From positions 372,001-436,000 of the forward strand of contig CAWFGV010000011.1 of NCBI GenBank assembly GCA_963815445.1: 64,000 bases of DNA. Direction: 5' to 3'. This document shows, piece after piece, positions 45,147-52,908 of the stretch. Position 1 is the stretch's first letter; each line of letters begins with the position of its first letter. The translations under genes and the position numbers were made by a program. The DNA is from JANLYC01 sp963815445 (GTDB taxonomy: Bacteria > Actinomycetota > Actinomycetes > Propionibacteriales > Nocardioidaceae). Below the pieces are notes generated by a model. That model was not told the DNA's origin, made no database searches, and saw only the letters and a list, made by a program, of their open reading frames with translations.

Positions 45147-45153
45147 CAGGGCC

Positions 45154-46599
45154 GTGCGAAGAGCGAAGATCGTGTGCACCCTCGGGCCGGCGACGTCCAC
45201 CCCGGACAAGATCCGCGCGCTGGTGGACGCCGGCATGAACGTGGCTCGGCTGAATCTCAGCCACGGCAGCTACGCAGACCATGAGTCGGTCTACCGGATG
45301 GTACGGGCCGCGTCCGACGAGAGCGGTAAGGCCGTCGGCATCCTCGTCGACCTGCAGGGTCCGAAGATCCGGCTCGGAAAGTTCAGGGACGGGCCGGTAC
45401 AGGTGGTTCAGGGTGGAGAGTTCACCATCACGACCCGCGACGTCGCCGGCGACGCGACGATCTGCTCGACGACGTACGCGAACCTGCCCGGCGACGTGCG
45501 CGCCGGTGACGAGATCCTCATCGACGACGGCAACGTGCGGCTCTCTGCCACCGGAGTCACCGGCACCGACGTGACCACGAGGGTCGAGGTCGGCGGCACG
45601 CTCAGCAACAGCAAGGGCATCAACCTTCCCGGCGTTGCGGTCAGCGTCCCTGCGATGAGCGAGAAGGACATCGACGACCTGCGGTGGGCACTGCACCTAC
45701 GCGCCGACATGGTGGCGCTCTCGTTCGTGCGGTCCGCCGAGGACGCCAAGGACGTCCGTCGCGTGATGGACGAGGAACAGCAGTGGATCCCGATCATCGC
45801 GAAGATCGAGAAACCCCAGGCGATCGACCACATCGACGAGATCATCGACGCCTTCGACGGGGTGATGGTTGCGCGCGGAGATCTCGGAGTGGAGATGCCG
45901 CTCGAGGACGTGCCGTTCCTCCAGAAACGCGTGGTCGAGGCAGCTCGACGCAATGCCAAGCCTGTCGTCGTGGCGACGCAGATGCTCGAGTCGATGATCT
46001 CGTCACCACGTCCGACCCGGGCAGAGGCGTCCGACGTCGCCAACGCCGTGCTCGACGGTGCAGATTCGGTCATGTTGTCGGGGGAGACCAGCGTCGGTGA
46101 CTACCCCATCGAGACCGTGCTCACGATGGCCCGCATCATCGAGTCCACCGAGGACCACGGGCTGGCCCGGATGGCCGCGATCCAGTGGGAACCGCACACG
46201 CGGGGCGGCATCATCGCGAAGGCTGCGGCCGAAGTCGCCGAACGCGTCGGAGCGAGGTACCTGGTCGCCTTCAGCCAGTCCGGTGACACCGCGCGGCGGC
46301 TGTCCCGCTACCGCTCCGAGGTGCCGGTGCTCGCGTTCACTCCTGAACCCGTCGTCCGCTCCCAGCTGTCCATGACGTGGGGGATCGAGACCTTCCTCGG
46401 CGAACAGGTCGACCATACCGACCAGATGGTCATGCAGGTCGACCGTGCCCTGCTCGACATCGGGCGGTGTGAGCAGGGCGACCTGGTGGTCATCGTCGCG
46501 GGCAGCCCTCCCGGCATCCCCGGCTCGACCAACGCGTTGCGGATCCACCGCATGGGTGATGCCATCAACGGCGTGGCGCCCGCGTACCGAGCCCAGTAG
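45154..46599 (+). CDS. pyk: Pyruvate kinase
   Basis: Last glycolytic step: phosphoenolpyruvate plus ADP to pyruvate plus ATP. The 481-residue product begins VRRAKIVCTLGPATSTPDKI and has MNVARLNLSHGSYADH (about 29-44), the active-site lysine region IIAKIEKPQAIDHIDEI (about 214-230), VARGDLGVEMP (about 239-249) and MLESMI. A B domain lies at about 70-165, and the C-terminal regulatory domain starts near 350. Effector preference cannot be read from the sequence. GTG start after a leaderless-type -10 box. Position next to an ANTAR regulator is common in actinobacteria. Confidence 0.97.
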   Translation: MRRAKIVCTLGPATSTPDKIRALVDAGMNVARLNLSHGSYADHESVYRMVRAASDESGKAVGILVDLQGPKIRLGKFRDGPVQVVQGGEFTITTRDVAGDATICSTTYANLPGDVRAGDEILIDDGNVRLSATGVTGTDVTTRVEVGGTLSNSKGINLPGVAVSVPAMSEKDIDDLRWALHLRADMVALSFVRSAEDAKDVRRVMDEEQQWIPIIAKIEKPQAIDHIDEIIDAFDGVMVARGDLGVEMPLEDVPFLQKRVVEAARRNAKPVVVATQMLESMISSPRPTRAEASDVANAVLDGADSVMLSGETSVGDYPIETVLTMARIIESTEDHGLARMAAIQWEPHTRGGIIAKAAAEVAERVGARYLVAFSQSGDTARRLSRYRSEVPVLAFTPEPVVRSQLSMTWGIETFLGEQVDHTDQMVMQVDRALLDIGRCEQGDLVVIVAGSPPGIPGSTNALRIHRMGDAINGVAPAYRAQ

Positions 46600-46618
46600 C
46601 ACGGCAGGATCGCAGCCG

Positions 46619-47860
46619 ATGACTGCTGGTCCAGGTTCACCTCGACGGGCGCGGCACAGCTGGATCAGTGTCGCGGCCGCGGCCATCTGTGTGCTCACCG
46701 CCTGCGCCCAGGCACCGGTGCAGTCGGGTCCGACCGTCACGCAGCACCCCGCGTCGTCGGCGGGCAGGCTCAGCGCCGGTGGAGCCGGACGGTCAGCCGC
46801 ATCCGGAGATCACCGACCTGCGCGTCCGGCCGATCCCGTGGCGCGGCGGATCGCGCGAATGAGCCTGCGGGACCGGATCCGCCAGCTGGTCGTCCTGGGC
46901 TTCGGTGGAACCACGGCACCGATCCGCATGATCCACACCGTGCACCCGGGCGGTCTCATCTACTTCTCGCCGAATCTGACGGGCGACCGGCAGATCAGGG
47001 CGATGTCGAGGCGAGCCCAGCAGGTCTCCCGTCGGTCCGGTGAGCCTCTGCTGATCATGACCGACCAGGAGGGCGGCCCGGTGACACGGCTTCCTGGGAC
47101 CTCGAACGTGCCGGGAGGTGCGGAGTTCAACGGGCATGCGCCGTGGGCACGGCGGACGGCGGTCCGGACTGCGCACGACCTGCTCGACGTGGGCATCAAC
47201 CTCGATCTGGCTCCCGTCGCGGACGTGAACACGGTCGGGCGCCGGGGAGTGATCGGATCACGGTCGTTCTCGTCGCATCCCGGGGTCGCCGCTCGGCTCG
47301 TCCGAGCCCAGGTGTGCGGCTACCACCAGGGCGGGGTGGCGACCACCGTCAAGCATTTCCCTGGGCATGGGTCGACCACGACCGACAGTCATCGACGGCC
47401 GGCCAGAATCCGCGAGAGCCGCCATCACTGGCAGGTCACGGACCTGCCGCCGTTCCTGCGCGGGGTGAGGAGTGGGGTCGACGTGGTGCTGCTGGGCCAT
47501 CTCGCGTTCCCGGCGATGGACCCCTCGGGCCTGCCGGCCACCATCTCGCCGCGTCTGGACCGGCAGCTCCTGCGCCGACAGGTCGGCTTCGCCGGTGTCG
47601 TCATGACCGATGCCCTCAACATGGGCGGCATCACGGCGTACGGACGAACGGGCTCCATCGCCGTTCGGGCGATCCGGTCGGGTGTGGACCTGTTGCTCAT
47701 GCCACCGCACCCGGTGACCGCGGTCCGGGCCGTGACATCGGCGGTACGTCACGGACGGCTGAGCGAGGGCCGGATCTACGCCTCGGTGCGCCGCATCCTC
47801 GAGCTCAAGAAACGGCTCGGCCTGTTCGGCGCGGCGAAGCATCTGCATCACTGCCGGTGA
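46619..47860 (+). CDS. Glycoside hydrolase family 3 lipoprotein, NagZ-like beta-N-acetylhexosaminidase
   Basis: A 413-residue exported GH3 enzyme that probably removes GlcNAc from muropeptides during wall turnover. The N-terminus is an Arg-rich tail, a hydrophobic helix and lipobox LTAC (Cys29). The TIM-barrel shows LIMTDQEGGPVTRL (about 141-154), the NagZ-specific loop KHFPGHGSTTTDSH (about 246-259) with the His-Asp dyad, and the nucleophile Asp in VVMTDALNMGGI (about 322-333). E. coli NagZ is cytoplasmic; a lipid-anchored form fits Gram-positive bacteria. ATG 46619 follows pyk by 19 nt; no strong ribosome site. Confidence 0.88.
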   Translation: MTAGPGSPRRARHSWISVAAAAICVLTACAQAPVQSGPTVTQHPASSAGRLSAGGAGRSAASGDHRPARPADPVARRIARMSLRDRIRQLVVLGFGGTTAPIRMIHTVHPGGLIYFSPNLTGDRQIRAMSRRAQQVSRRSGEPLLIMTDQEGGPVTRLPGTSNVPGGAEFNGHAPWARRTAVRTAHDLLDVGINLDLAPVADVNTVGRRGVIGSRSFSSHPGVAARLVRAQVCGYHQGGVATTVKHFPGHGSTTTDSHRRPARIRESRHHWQVTDLPPFLRGVRSGVDVVLLGHLAFPAMDPSGLPATISPRLDRQLLRRQVGFAGVVMTDALNMGGITAYGRTGSIAVRAIRSGVDLLLMPPHPVTAVRAVTSAVRHGRLSEGRIYASVRRILELKKRLGLFGAAKHLHHCR

Positions 47861-47903
47861 AATCTCCCGCGAGCACGCGGACATCATGACCGAGGCTGAA
47901 CAG

Positions 47904-47977
47904 TGCCCTGGGTGGGAGTCGAACCCACACTGTACGGGTTTTGAATCCGTCTTCTCTGCCGGTTGGAATACCAGGGC
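47904..47977 (-). tRNA. tRNA with Leu anticodon CAA but a short class I variable loop
   Basis: On the minus strand this 74-nt sequence folds as a cloverleaf. It has a perfect 7-bp acceptor (GCCCTGG/CCAGGGC), A as discriminator and no encoded CCA. The T arm is perfect, 5 bp (GTGGG/CCCAC), with loop TTCGACT. The anticodon loop is TTCAAAA, giving CAA (reads UUG, Leu), on a 5-bp stem with one A-C mismatch next to the loop. The D stem is weak (TTC/GAA) with an 11-nt loop containing GG. The variable loop is only 5 nt (ACAGT), whereas bacterial Leu tRNAs have a long variable arm. Annotation programs would probably call it tRNA-Leu. Confidence 0.85.
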
Positions 47978-48025
47978 GCGGTCATACCGTATCCGGCCCG
48001 TCGGCTGCCGACCAAGTCGAAACGG

Positions 48026-48031
48026 TAGCCT
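48026..48031 (+). promoter_or_regulatory. -10 box for the leaderless ANTAR regulator gene
   Basis: TAGCCT precedes the GTG start by 6 nt with no ribosome site. Confidence 0.5.
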
Positions 48032-48037
48032 CGGCAG

Positions 48038-48655
48038 GTGACCGAAGAAGCCGCTGTGCGCCCTCCCGCATCGGCGCCGCCACGCGTGGTGATCGCCGAG
48101 GATGAAGCCCTGATCCGGCTCGACCTCGCCGAGATGCTCGCCGAGGAGGGCTATGACGTCGTCGGGCAGGCAGCGGACGGCGTACGGGCGATCGAGCTCG
48201 TGGACGAGCATCAACCTGACCTGGTCGTGCTCGACGTCAAGATGCCCAAGCTCGACGGCATCTCCGCTGCGGCCCAGATCGCCGAGCGGCGGATCGCGCC
48301 CGTGGTGATCCTGACCGCTTTCAGCCAGCGCGACCTGGTCGAGCGTGCTCGCGAGGCCGGGGCGATGGCCTACCTGGTCAAGCCGTTCGGCAAGGCCGAC
48401 CTGGTGCCTGCGATCGAGATGGCCCGGTCCCGGTTCGCGGAGCTTCGGCAGCTCGAGGACGAGGTGGCGGGACTGTCCGATCGGCTCGAGACGCGCAAGC
48501 TGGTCGATCGAGCGAAGGGGGTCCTGCAGGAAAGCCTGTCGATCAGCGAGCCCGACGCGTTTCGGTGGATTCAGAAAACGGCTATGGATTTGCGGCTTTC
48601 TATGCGTGATGTTGCCGAAGGGGTCGTGACGCATGGGCTTGATGTCACGAAATGA
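48038..48655 (+). CDS. ANTAR-domain response regulator (PdtaR-like)
   Basis: A 205-residue two-domain regulator. The receiver (about 15-130) has the acidic pair in VIAEDEALIRLDL, the phospho-acceptor Asp in LVVLDVKMPKLDG (about 62-74) and the lysine in YLVKPFG (about 112-118). The ANTAR RNA-binding domain (about 140-200) contains LVDRAKGVLQESLSISEPDAFRWIQ and acts by antitermination through paired RNA hexaloops in family members. The mycobacterial homologue PdtaR is phosphorylated by the histidine kinase PdtaS. No kinase gene is adjacent here. Confidence 0.93.
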   Translation: MTEEAAVRPPASAPPRVVIAEDEALIRLDLAEMLAEEGYDVVGQAADGVRAIELVDEHQPDLVVLDVKMPKLDGISAAAQIAERRIAPVVILTAFSQRDLVERAREAGAMAYLVKPFGKADLVPAIEMARSRFAELRQLEDEVAGLSDRLETRKLVDRAKGVLQESLSISEPDAFRWIQKTAMDLRLSMRDVAEGVVTHGLDVTK

Positions 48656-48686
48656 CAACGACGGGCGCGGCACGTAGGGCGATTCG

Positions 48687-48715
48687 CTGACTCCCAGGCG
48701 TGAACACGCTAGGTT
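48687..48715 (+). promoter_or_regulatory. Probable livK promoter
   Basis: CTGACT (48687-48692) and TAGGTT (48710-48715) with a 17-bp spacer lie 64 nt before the livK start. Confidence 0.5.
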
Positions 48716-48778
48716 CGCAGGATCCAACCCCAGCCTGGCCCACCCGTCGGCAGGTCAATTTTAGTTATCGGAGGGTCC

Positions 48779-50059
48779 ATGATCCGTCCCACGCGCGTCG
48801 CGCAGCTTGTAGCGGTTTCCGCTGCTGCCGCGCTTGTCCTTGCCTCTTGTGGTGGCAGCGACAACAACAACAACTCAGGGGGCACCACGACTCCCACCGA
48901 CTCGTCCACCCCGCCGGCCACCGCCGGTCCGCTGGTCCTCGGCGCGCTCCTGCCGCAGAGCGGCGACCTGGCCTTCCTCGGCCCCCCGCAGTTCGCGGGT
49001 GTGCAGCTGGCTGTTGATGACATCAACGCTGCCGGAGGAGTCCTGGGCAACCCGGTCAAGCTCGTCAAGGCAGATGAGGGCGACGGCACCCCTGACGTCG
49101 CGAGCGGGTCGGCCGACAAGTTGCTGAACGCCGGCGTCAGTGCTGTGATCGGCGCTGCTGCATCGACCATCACGCTGGCTGTCATCGACAAGTTCGTCGG
49201 AGCGGGCGTCGTGGAGATGTCGGGTTCGAACACCAGCCCTGCTCTGGACACCTATGACGACAAGGGCCTGTACTTCCGTACGGCACCTTCGGACGCCTTG
49301 CAGGGTTCGGTGCTGGGCAACCTGATCGTGCAGGACGGCTTCAAGAACGTGGCCATCCTGGCCCGGCAGGACTCCTACGGTGAGGGCCTGGCCAAGCAGC
49401 TCGACGCCACGTTGAAGGACCAGGGCGCCACGGTCTCCGCGAACGAGCTCTACAATGCCGACGCCACCAACTTCACCGCGGAGATCAACAAGATCGCGGC
49501 TTCCAAGCCGGACGCTCTGGCCCTGATCTCGTTCGCTGAGGCGAAGAAGATCATCCCCGGGCTGATCGCCAAGGGCATCGGGCCGCAAGACATCCAGCTC
49601 TACCTGGTGGATGGCGACACGGCCGACTACTCGAAGGACTTCGCGCCAGGCACGCTCGCCGGTACGAAGGCGACCTTCCCGTCGTCGCCGGAGGCCGACC
49701 CCGGCTTCCAGAAGGCCTTGCTGAAGATCAACCCGAAGTTGAAGGACTTCACCTACGCCCCGCAGGTCTACGACGCCTCTGTGATGATCGCCCTGGCGGC
49801 GACAGCGGCCAAGGACACGTCGGGTCAGGCGATTGCCGATCAGCTCGTGGCGGTCTCGAAGGACGGCACCAAGTGCACGTCGTTCGCCGACTGTGTCAAG
49901 CTGCTCGACCAGGGTGAGGACATCGACTACGACGGCAAGTCCGGACCGGTTGACCTCAACGACAGCGGAAGCGTGTCGAAGGCAACGATCGGTATCCAGC
50001 TGTACGGGAAGGACAACACGTACAAGGAGGTCGACTCGGTGACAGGTATCTTGAACTGA
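48779..50059 (+). CDS. ABC transporter substrate-binding lipoprotein, branched-chain amino acid type (LivK-like)
   Basis: A 426-residue periplasmic-binding-protein-like receptor (Peripla_BP_6). The signal peptide ends in lipobox VLASC, anchoring Cys24, followed by an Asn- and Thr/Pro-rich linker. The domain begins LVLGALLPQSGDLAFLGPPQFAGVQLAVDDINAAGG (about 52-87), the standard start of LivK-type receptors. VVEMSGSNTSPAL near 146 lines the ligand pocket. Ligand cannot be told; Leu/Ile/Val, amides or urea are all possible. GGAGG precedes the ATG. It converges on the livFGMH genes across a terminator. Confidence 0.9.
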   Translation: MIRPTRVAQLVAVSAAAALVLASCGGSDNNNNSGGTTTPTDSSTPPATAGPLVLGALLPQSGDLAFLGPPQFAGVQLAVDDINAAGGVLGNPVKLVKADEGDGTPDVASGSADKLLNAGVSAVIGAAASTITLAVIDKFVGAGVVEMSGSNTSPALDTYDDKGLYFRTAPSDALQGSVLGNLIVQDGFKNVAILARQDSYGEGLAKQLDATLKDQGATVSANELYNADATNFTAEINKIAASKPDALALISFAEAKKIIPGLIAKGIGPQDIQLYLVDGDTADYSKDFAPGTLAGTKATFPSSPEADPGFQKALLKINPKLKDFTYAPQVYDASVMIALAATAAKDTSGQAIADQLVAVSKDGTKCTSFADCVKLLDQGEDIDYDGKSGPVDLNDSGSVSKATIGIQLYGKDNTYKEVDSVTGILN

Positions 50060-50080
50060 CCTGACCACCGCAGCACGAAA

Positions 50081-50112
50081 CGAAGGGCCCGGCCGATCGG
50101 CCGGGCCCTTCG
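50081..50112. terminator. Perfect palindromic terminator between livK and livF
   Basis: CGAAGGGCCCGGCC (50081-50094) pairs with GGCCGGGCCCTTCG (50099-50112) around GATC: a 32-bp perfect palindrome with 14-bp arms. It lies between two convergent gene ends and can serve both strands. Confidence 0.85.
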
Positions 50113-50144
50113 TCGTCGAGTGTGGTGCGGACGTGTCCGGACCG

Positions 50145-50918
50145 CTACTTCTTGGCCAGCGTGCCCAGGTAGAGCTCGATGACCTTCGGGTCGGTCGCGA
50201 GATCGCGACCGGTGCCGGTGTAGGCGTTGCGACCCTGGTCGAGGACGTAGGCCCGGTCACAGATCTGCAGGCAGCGAGCGGCGTTCTGCTCGACCATCAC
50301 CACCGACACACCGGCCCTGTTGATTCGCCGGGTCTGCACGAAGACCTCATCCTGGAGCACGGGGGACAGGCCGGCGGAGGGCTCGTCGAGCAGCAGCACG
50401 GACGGCTCCATCATCAGGGCCCGTCCCATGGCGACCATCTGTCGCTCACCTCCCGAGAGCGACCCAGCCCGCTGCTTTCGACGATCGCGCAGGGCCGGGA
50501 ACAGCTCGGCAACGAAGTCGAAGCGCCGCCGGAAGATCTTCGGGTTCTGGTACGTCCCCATCTCGAGGTTCTCCTCGATGGTCAGGGATGGGAACACGTT
50601 GTTGGTCTGCGGGACGAAGCCGATGCCAGAACTCACCAGGACGTCCGCGCGCTGGTTGGTGATGTCCTTGCCCTTGAGGGTGACCGTTCCGGTTCTGATC
50701 TTGACGAGTCCGAAAAGGGCCTTGAGCAAGGTCGACTTGCCGGCTCCGTTGGGGCCGATGATGCCGACCAGCTCTCCCTCCTGGCAGTACAGATCGGCGC
50801 CGTTGAGGATGTTGACCCCTGGCAGGTAGCCGGCGATCAGGTCATCAGCCCGCAGAATGGCCCCCTCGGCGACCTCGAGGTGGGTGTCGCGGGCGTCTGA
50901 GTCGGCCTGGTCAGACAT
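50145..50918 (-). CDS. Branched-chain amino acid-type ABC transporter ATP-binding protein (LivF-like)
   Basis: A 257-residue ATPase, one of two that power the LivM/LivH pore. Walker A is GPNGAGKSTLLKALFG (about 52-67), the ABC signature LSGGERQMVAMGRALM (about 150-165) and Walker B VLLLDEPSAGLSP (about 170-182). VSSGIGFVPQTNNVFPSLTIEENLEMG is typical of LivF. The N-tail of about 20 residues is acidic. ATG 50918 overlaps the livG stop by 8 nt; earlier in-frame codons lie inside livG. Confidence 0.93.
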   Translation of the reverse strand: MSDQADSDARDTHLEVAEGAILRADDLIAGYLPGVNILNGADLYCQEGELVGIIGPNGAGKSTLLKALFGLVKIRTGTVTLKGKDITNQRADVLVSSGIGFVPQTNNVFPSLTIEENLEMGTYQNPKIFRRRFDFVAELFPALRDRRKQRAGSLSGGERQMVAMGRALMMEPSVLLLDEPSAGLSPVLQDEVFVQTRRINRAGVSVVMVEQNAARCLQICDRAYVLDQGRNAYTGTGRDLATDPKVIELYLGTLAKK

Positions 50919-51909
50919 CGCCGTTGTCCTTGTCATCGATGACGCCGAGCTCCTGGTTCGCCTCGGCCAGGATCTGCTCCTCCGCCTCGAACGTGAGCTC
51001 CGTGTCGTGGTGGGCACCGAGGTAGGCGTCGATCACTCGCTGGTCGGCCATGACAGAGTCCGGCGGTCCTTCGGAGATGATCTGGCCCTGGGCCATGACG
51101 ATCACCCAGTCCGAGATGTCGCGCACCATGTCCATGTCGTGCTCGACGAAGAGCACGGTCATACCGTCCTCGCGCAGTGACTTCACATGGCCGAGCAGCG
51201 ACTGCTTGAGGGCGGGGTTGACGCCGGCCATGGGTTCGTCGAGCATCACCAACGTCGGCTCGACCATCAGCGATCGTGCCATCTCCAGCAGCTTGCGTTG
51301 ACCGCCGGACAGGGATCCGGCGAAGTCCTCGCGCTTGGTGTCCAGCTTGAAGCGAGCGAGCAACGACTCCGCCCGAGCGGTGTTCTCCTTCTCCTGCCCC
51401 AACCAGAACGGTCGGATCATCGCTTTGAGTACGCTCTCACCGGATTGCCCGGTCGCCCCGAGACGCATGTTCTCGATCACGGTCAGCCGCGACAGCACCT
51501 TGGTGAGCTGGAACGTCCGGACCATTCCGCGGCGGGCGACCTGGTACGCCGAGACCCCCTTGAGGCTGCGTCCGTCGAAGGACCAGTCCCCCTCGTCGGG
51601 GCGGTCGAATCCGGTGAGCAGGTTGAAGAACGTCGTCTTGCCCGCGCCGTTCGGCCCGATCAGCGCGGTGATGATGCCGCGCTGGATCTCGACATGCTCG
51701 ACGTTGACTGCGGTCAGCCCACCGAACCGTCGAACGATGCCGTCCGCCACCACGATCGGGTCAGGCTTCTTGGCCCCGGGTTCGTGCTCGACGTCGGCCA
51801 GCGCCCGTCGAGCGGCCTCTATCGAGGCATCCGTAGGCGGAGTCTCCTCCACCGTCGCGGTGCCCGAGTCGCTGGACAGCGGCGCGACGCCCTCGTCGTC
51901 AGCGGCCAT
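50911..51909 (-). CDS. Branched-chain amino acid-type ABC transporter ATP-binding protein (LivG-like)
   Basis: A 332-residue ATPase with an acidic N-terminal extension of about 50 residues not found in E. coli LivG. Walker A is GPNGAGKTTFFNLLTG (about 83-98), signature SLSGGQRKLLEMARSLM (about 197-213) and Walker B LVMLDEPMAGVNP (about 217-229). The C-terminal part GQIISEGPPDSVMADQRVIDAYLG is standard, followed by an acidic tail. It overlaps livM by 11 nt and livF by 8 nt, so the operon is tightly packed. Confidence 0.93.
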   Translation of the reverse strand: MAADDEGVAPLSSDSGTATVEETPPTDASIEAARRALADVEHEPGAKKPDPIVVADGIVRRFGGLTAVNVEHVEIQRGIITALIGPNGAGKTTFFNLLTGFDRPDEGDWSFDGRSLKGVSAYQVARRGMVRTFQLTKVLSRLTVIENMRLGATGQSGESVLKAMIRPFWLGQEKENTARAESLLARFKLDTKREDFAGSLSGGQRKLLEMARSLMVEPTLVMLDEPMAGVNPALKQSLLGHVKSLREDGMTVLFVEHDMDMVRDISDWVIVMAQGQIISEGPPDSVMADQRVIDAYLGAHHDTELTFEAEEQILAEANQELGVIDDKDNGDV

Positions 51910-52894
51910 CGATCGCCAGCTCCCTTCTGTCTCCGAAGATCCCCTGTGGTCGGAAGATCATCAGCAGCATGAGCGCGAGTCCCATGAAGATGAACCGCAT
52001 CAGGCTCGCCTGTTCGGACGTCATGATGGACGCCGGGAGGAGGGGGTCGCTCCCGCCGGTCGCCTGGGAGAAGAACAGGTCGAGGAAGTTGATGAGGAAC
52101 CAGAAGATGATGGCGCCCACCACCGGTCCGAGCACACGTGCGGCGCCGCCCACCAGCAGCACCGTGTAGGCGAAGAAGGTCGTGTCCGTGGCGAACTGAG
52201 ACGGGTTGATGGCAGCTGTCTGTAGCGCAGACATGAACCCTGCCAGGGCCCCGAAGATGCCGCCGATGATCAGCGACTGCATCTTGTACCAGTAGACGTT
52301 CTTTCCGAGGCTGCGCACGGCATCCTCGTCCTCTCGGATCGCCTTGAGCACGCGACCCCATGGGCTGCGCATCAACAGGAAGACCACGAGGCAGCACAAG
52401 GCGACGACGATCCAGCCGACGGTCAGCACCCAGAAGTCGTACGGACGCCAGGTCGCGATCCCGATGTCGACGGACGACGAATACGGGTTGAGGCTGCGGA
52501 ACGGGCCGACGAACGACTGGAGACCGTCCTGCCCGCCGAACTGGTCCTTGAGGCTGACCGAACCGAGCGTCTGGCGGATGATCTCTGCGGCCGCGATCGT
52601 CACGATGGCCAGATAGTCGGCCCGGAGTCGCAGCGTCGGCACGCCCAGCAGCAGCGCCAGGACGACCGTCGCGAGCAGGCCGACGACGATGCCGAGCCAG
52701 AAGGACAGTCCCCAGGTGGCGACGAGTGAGGCGAGCGCGTACGCCGCCACTGCCATGAAACCGGCCTGCCCGAAGTTCAGCAGCCCGGTGTAGCCGAAGT
52801 GCACGTTGAGACCGATGGCGGCGAGACAGAAGACGATGGCGGGCGGCCCCAGGCCTTGCTGGAAGGCGCCGGTGATGATGTCAGACCAGTTCAC
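51899..52894 (-). CDS. Branched-chain amino acid-type ABC transporter permease (LivM-like)
   Basis: A 331-residue permease with about nine hydrophobic segments. The LivM family start IGLNVHFGYTGLLNFGQAGFMAVAAYALA (about 27-55) and LRADYLAIVTIAAAEIIRQT (about 92-111) are clear. The transporter coupling region VLKAIREDEDAVRSLGKNVYWYKMQ lies near 186-210. C-terminal LLMIFRPQGIFGDRREL is typical. 14 nt separate it from livH. Confidence 0.92.
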   Translation of the reverse strand: MNWSDIITGAFQQGLGPPAIVFCLAAIGLNVHFGYTGLLNFGQAGFMAVAAYALASLVATWGLSFWLGIVVGLLATVVLALLLGVPTLRLRADYLAIVTIAAAEIIRQTLGSVSLKDQFGGQDGLQSFVGPFRSLNPYSSSVDIGIATWRPYDFWVLTVGWIVVALCCLVVFLLMRSPWGRVLKAIREDEDAVRSLGKNVYWYKMQSLIIGGIFGALAGFMSALQTAAINPSQFATDTTFFAYTVLLVGGAARVLGPVVGAIIFWFLINFLDLFFSQATGGSDPLLPASIMTSEQASLMRFIFMGLALMLLMIFRPQGIFGDRRELAIDGR

Positions 52895-52908
52895 GACTTC
52901 TCCTCGTC

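Noticed and set aside
47904..47977. Reading the anticodon as TCA (selenocysteine or opal suppressor)
   Set aside because: That shifts U33 and breaks the anticodon stem. The acceptor and T stems are ordinary 7 and 5 bp, unlike tRNA-Sec.
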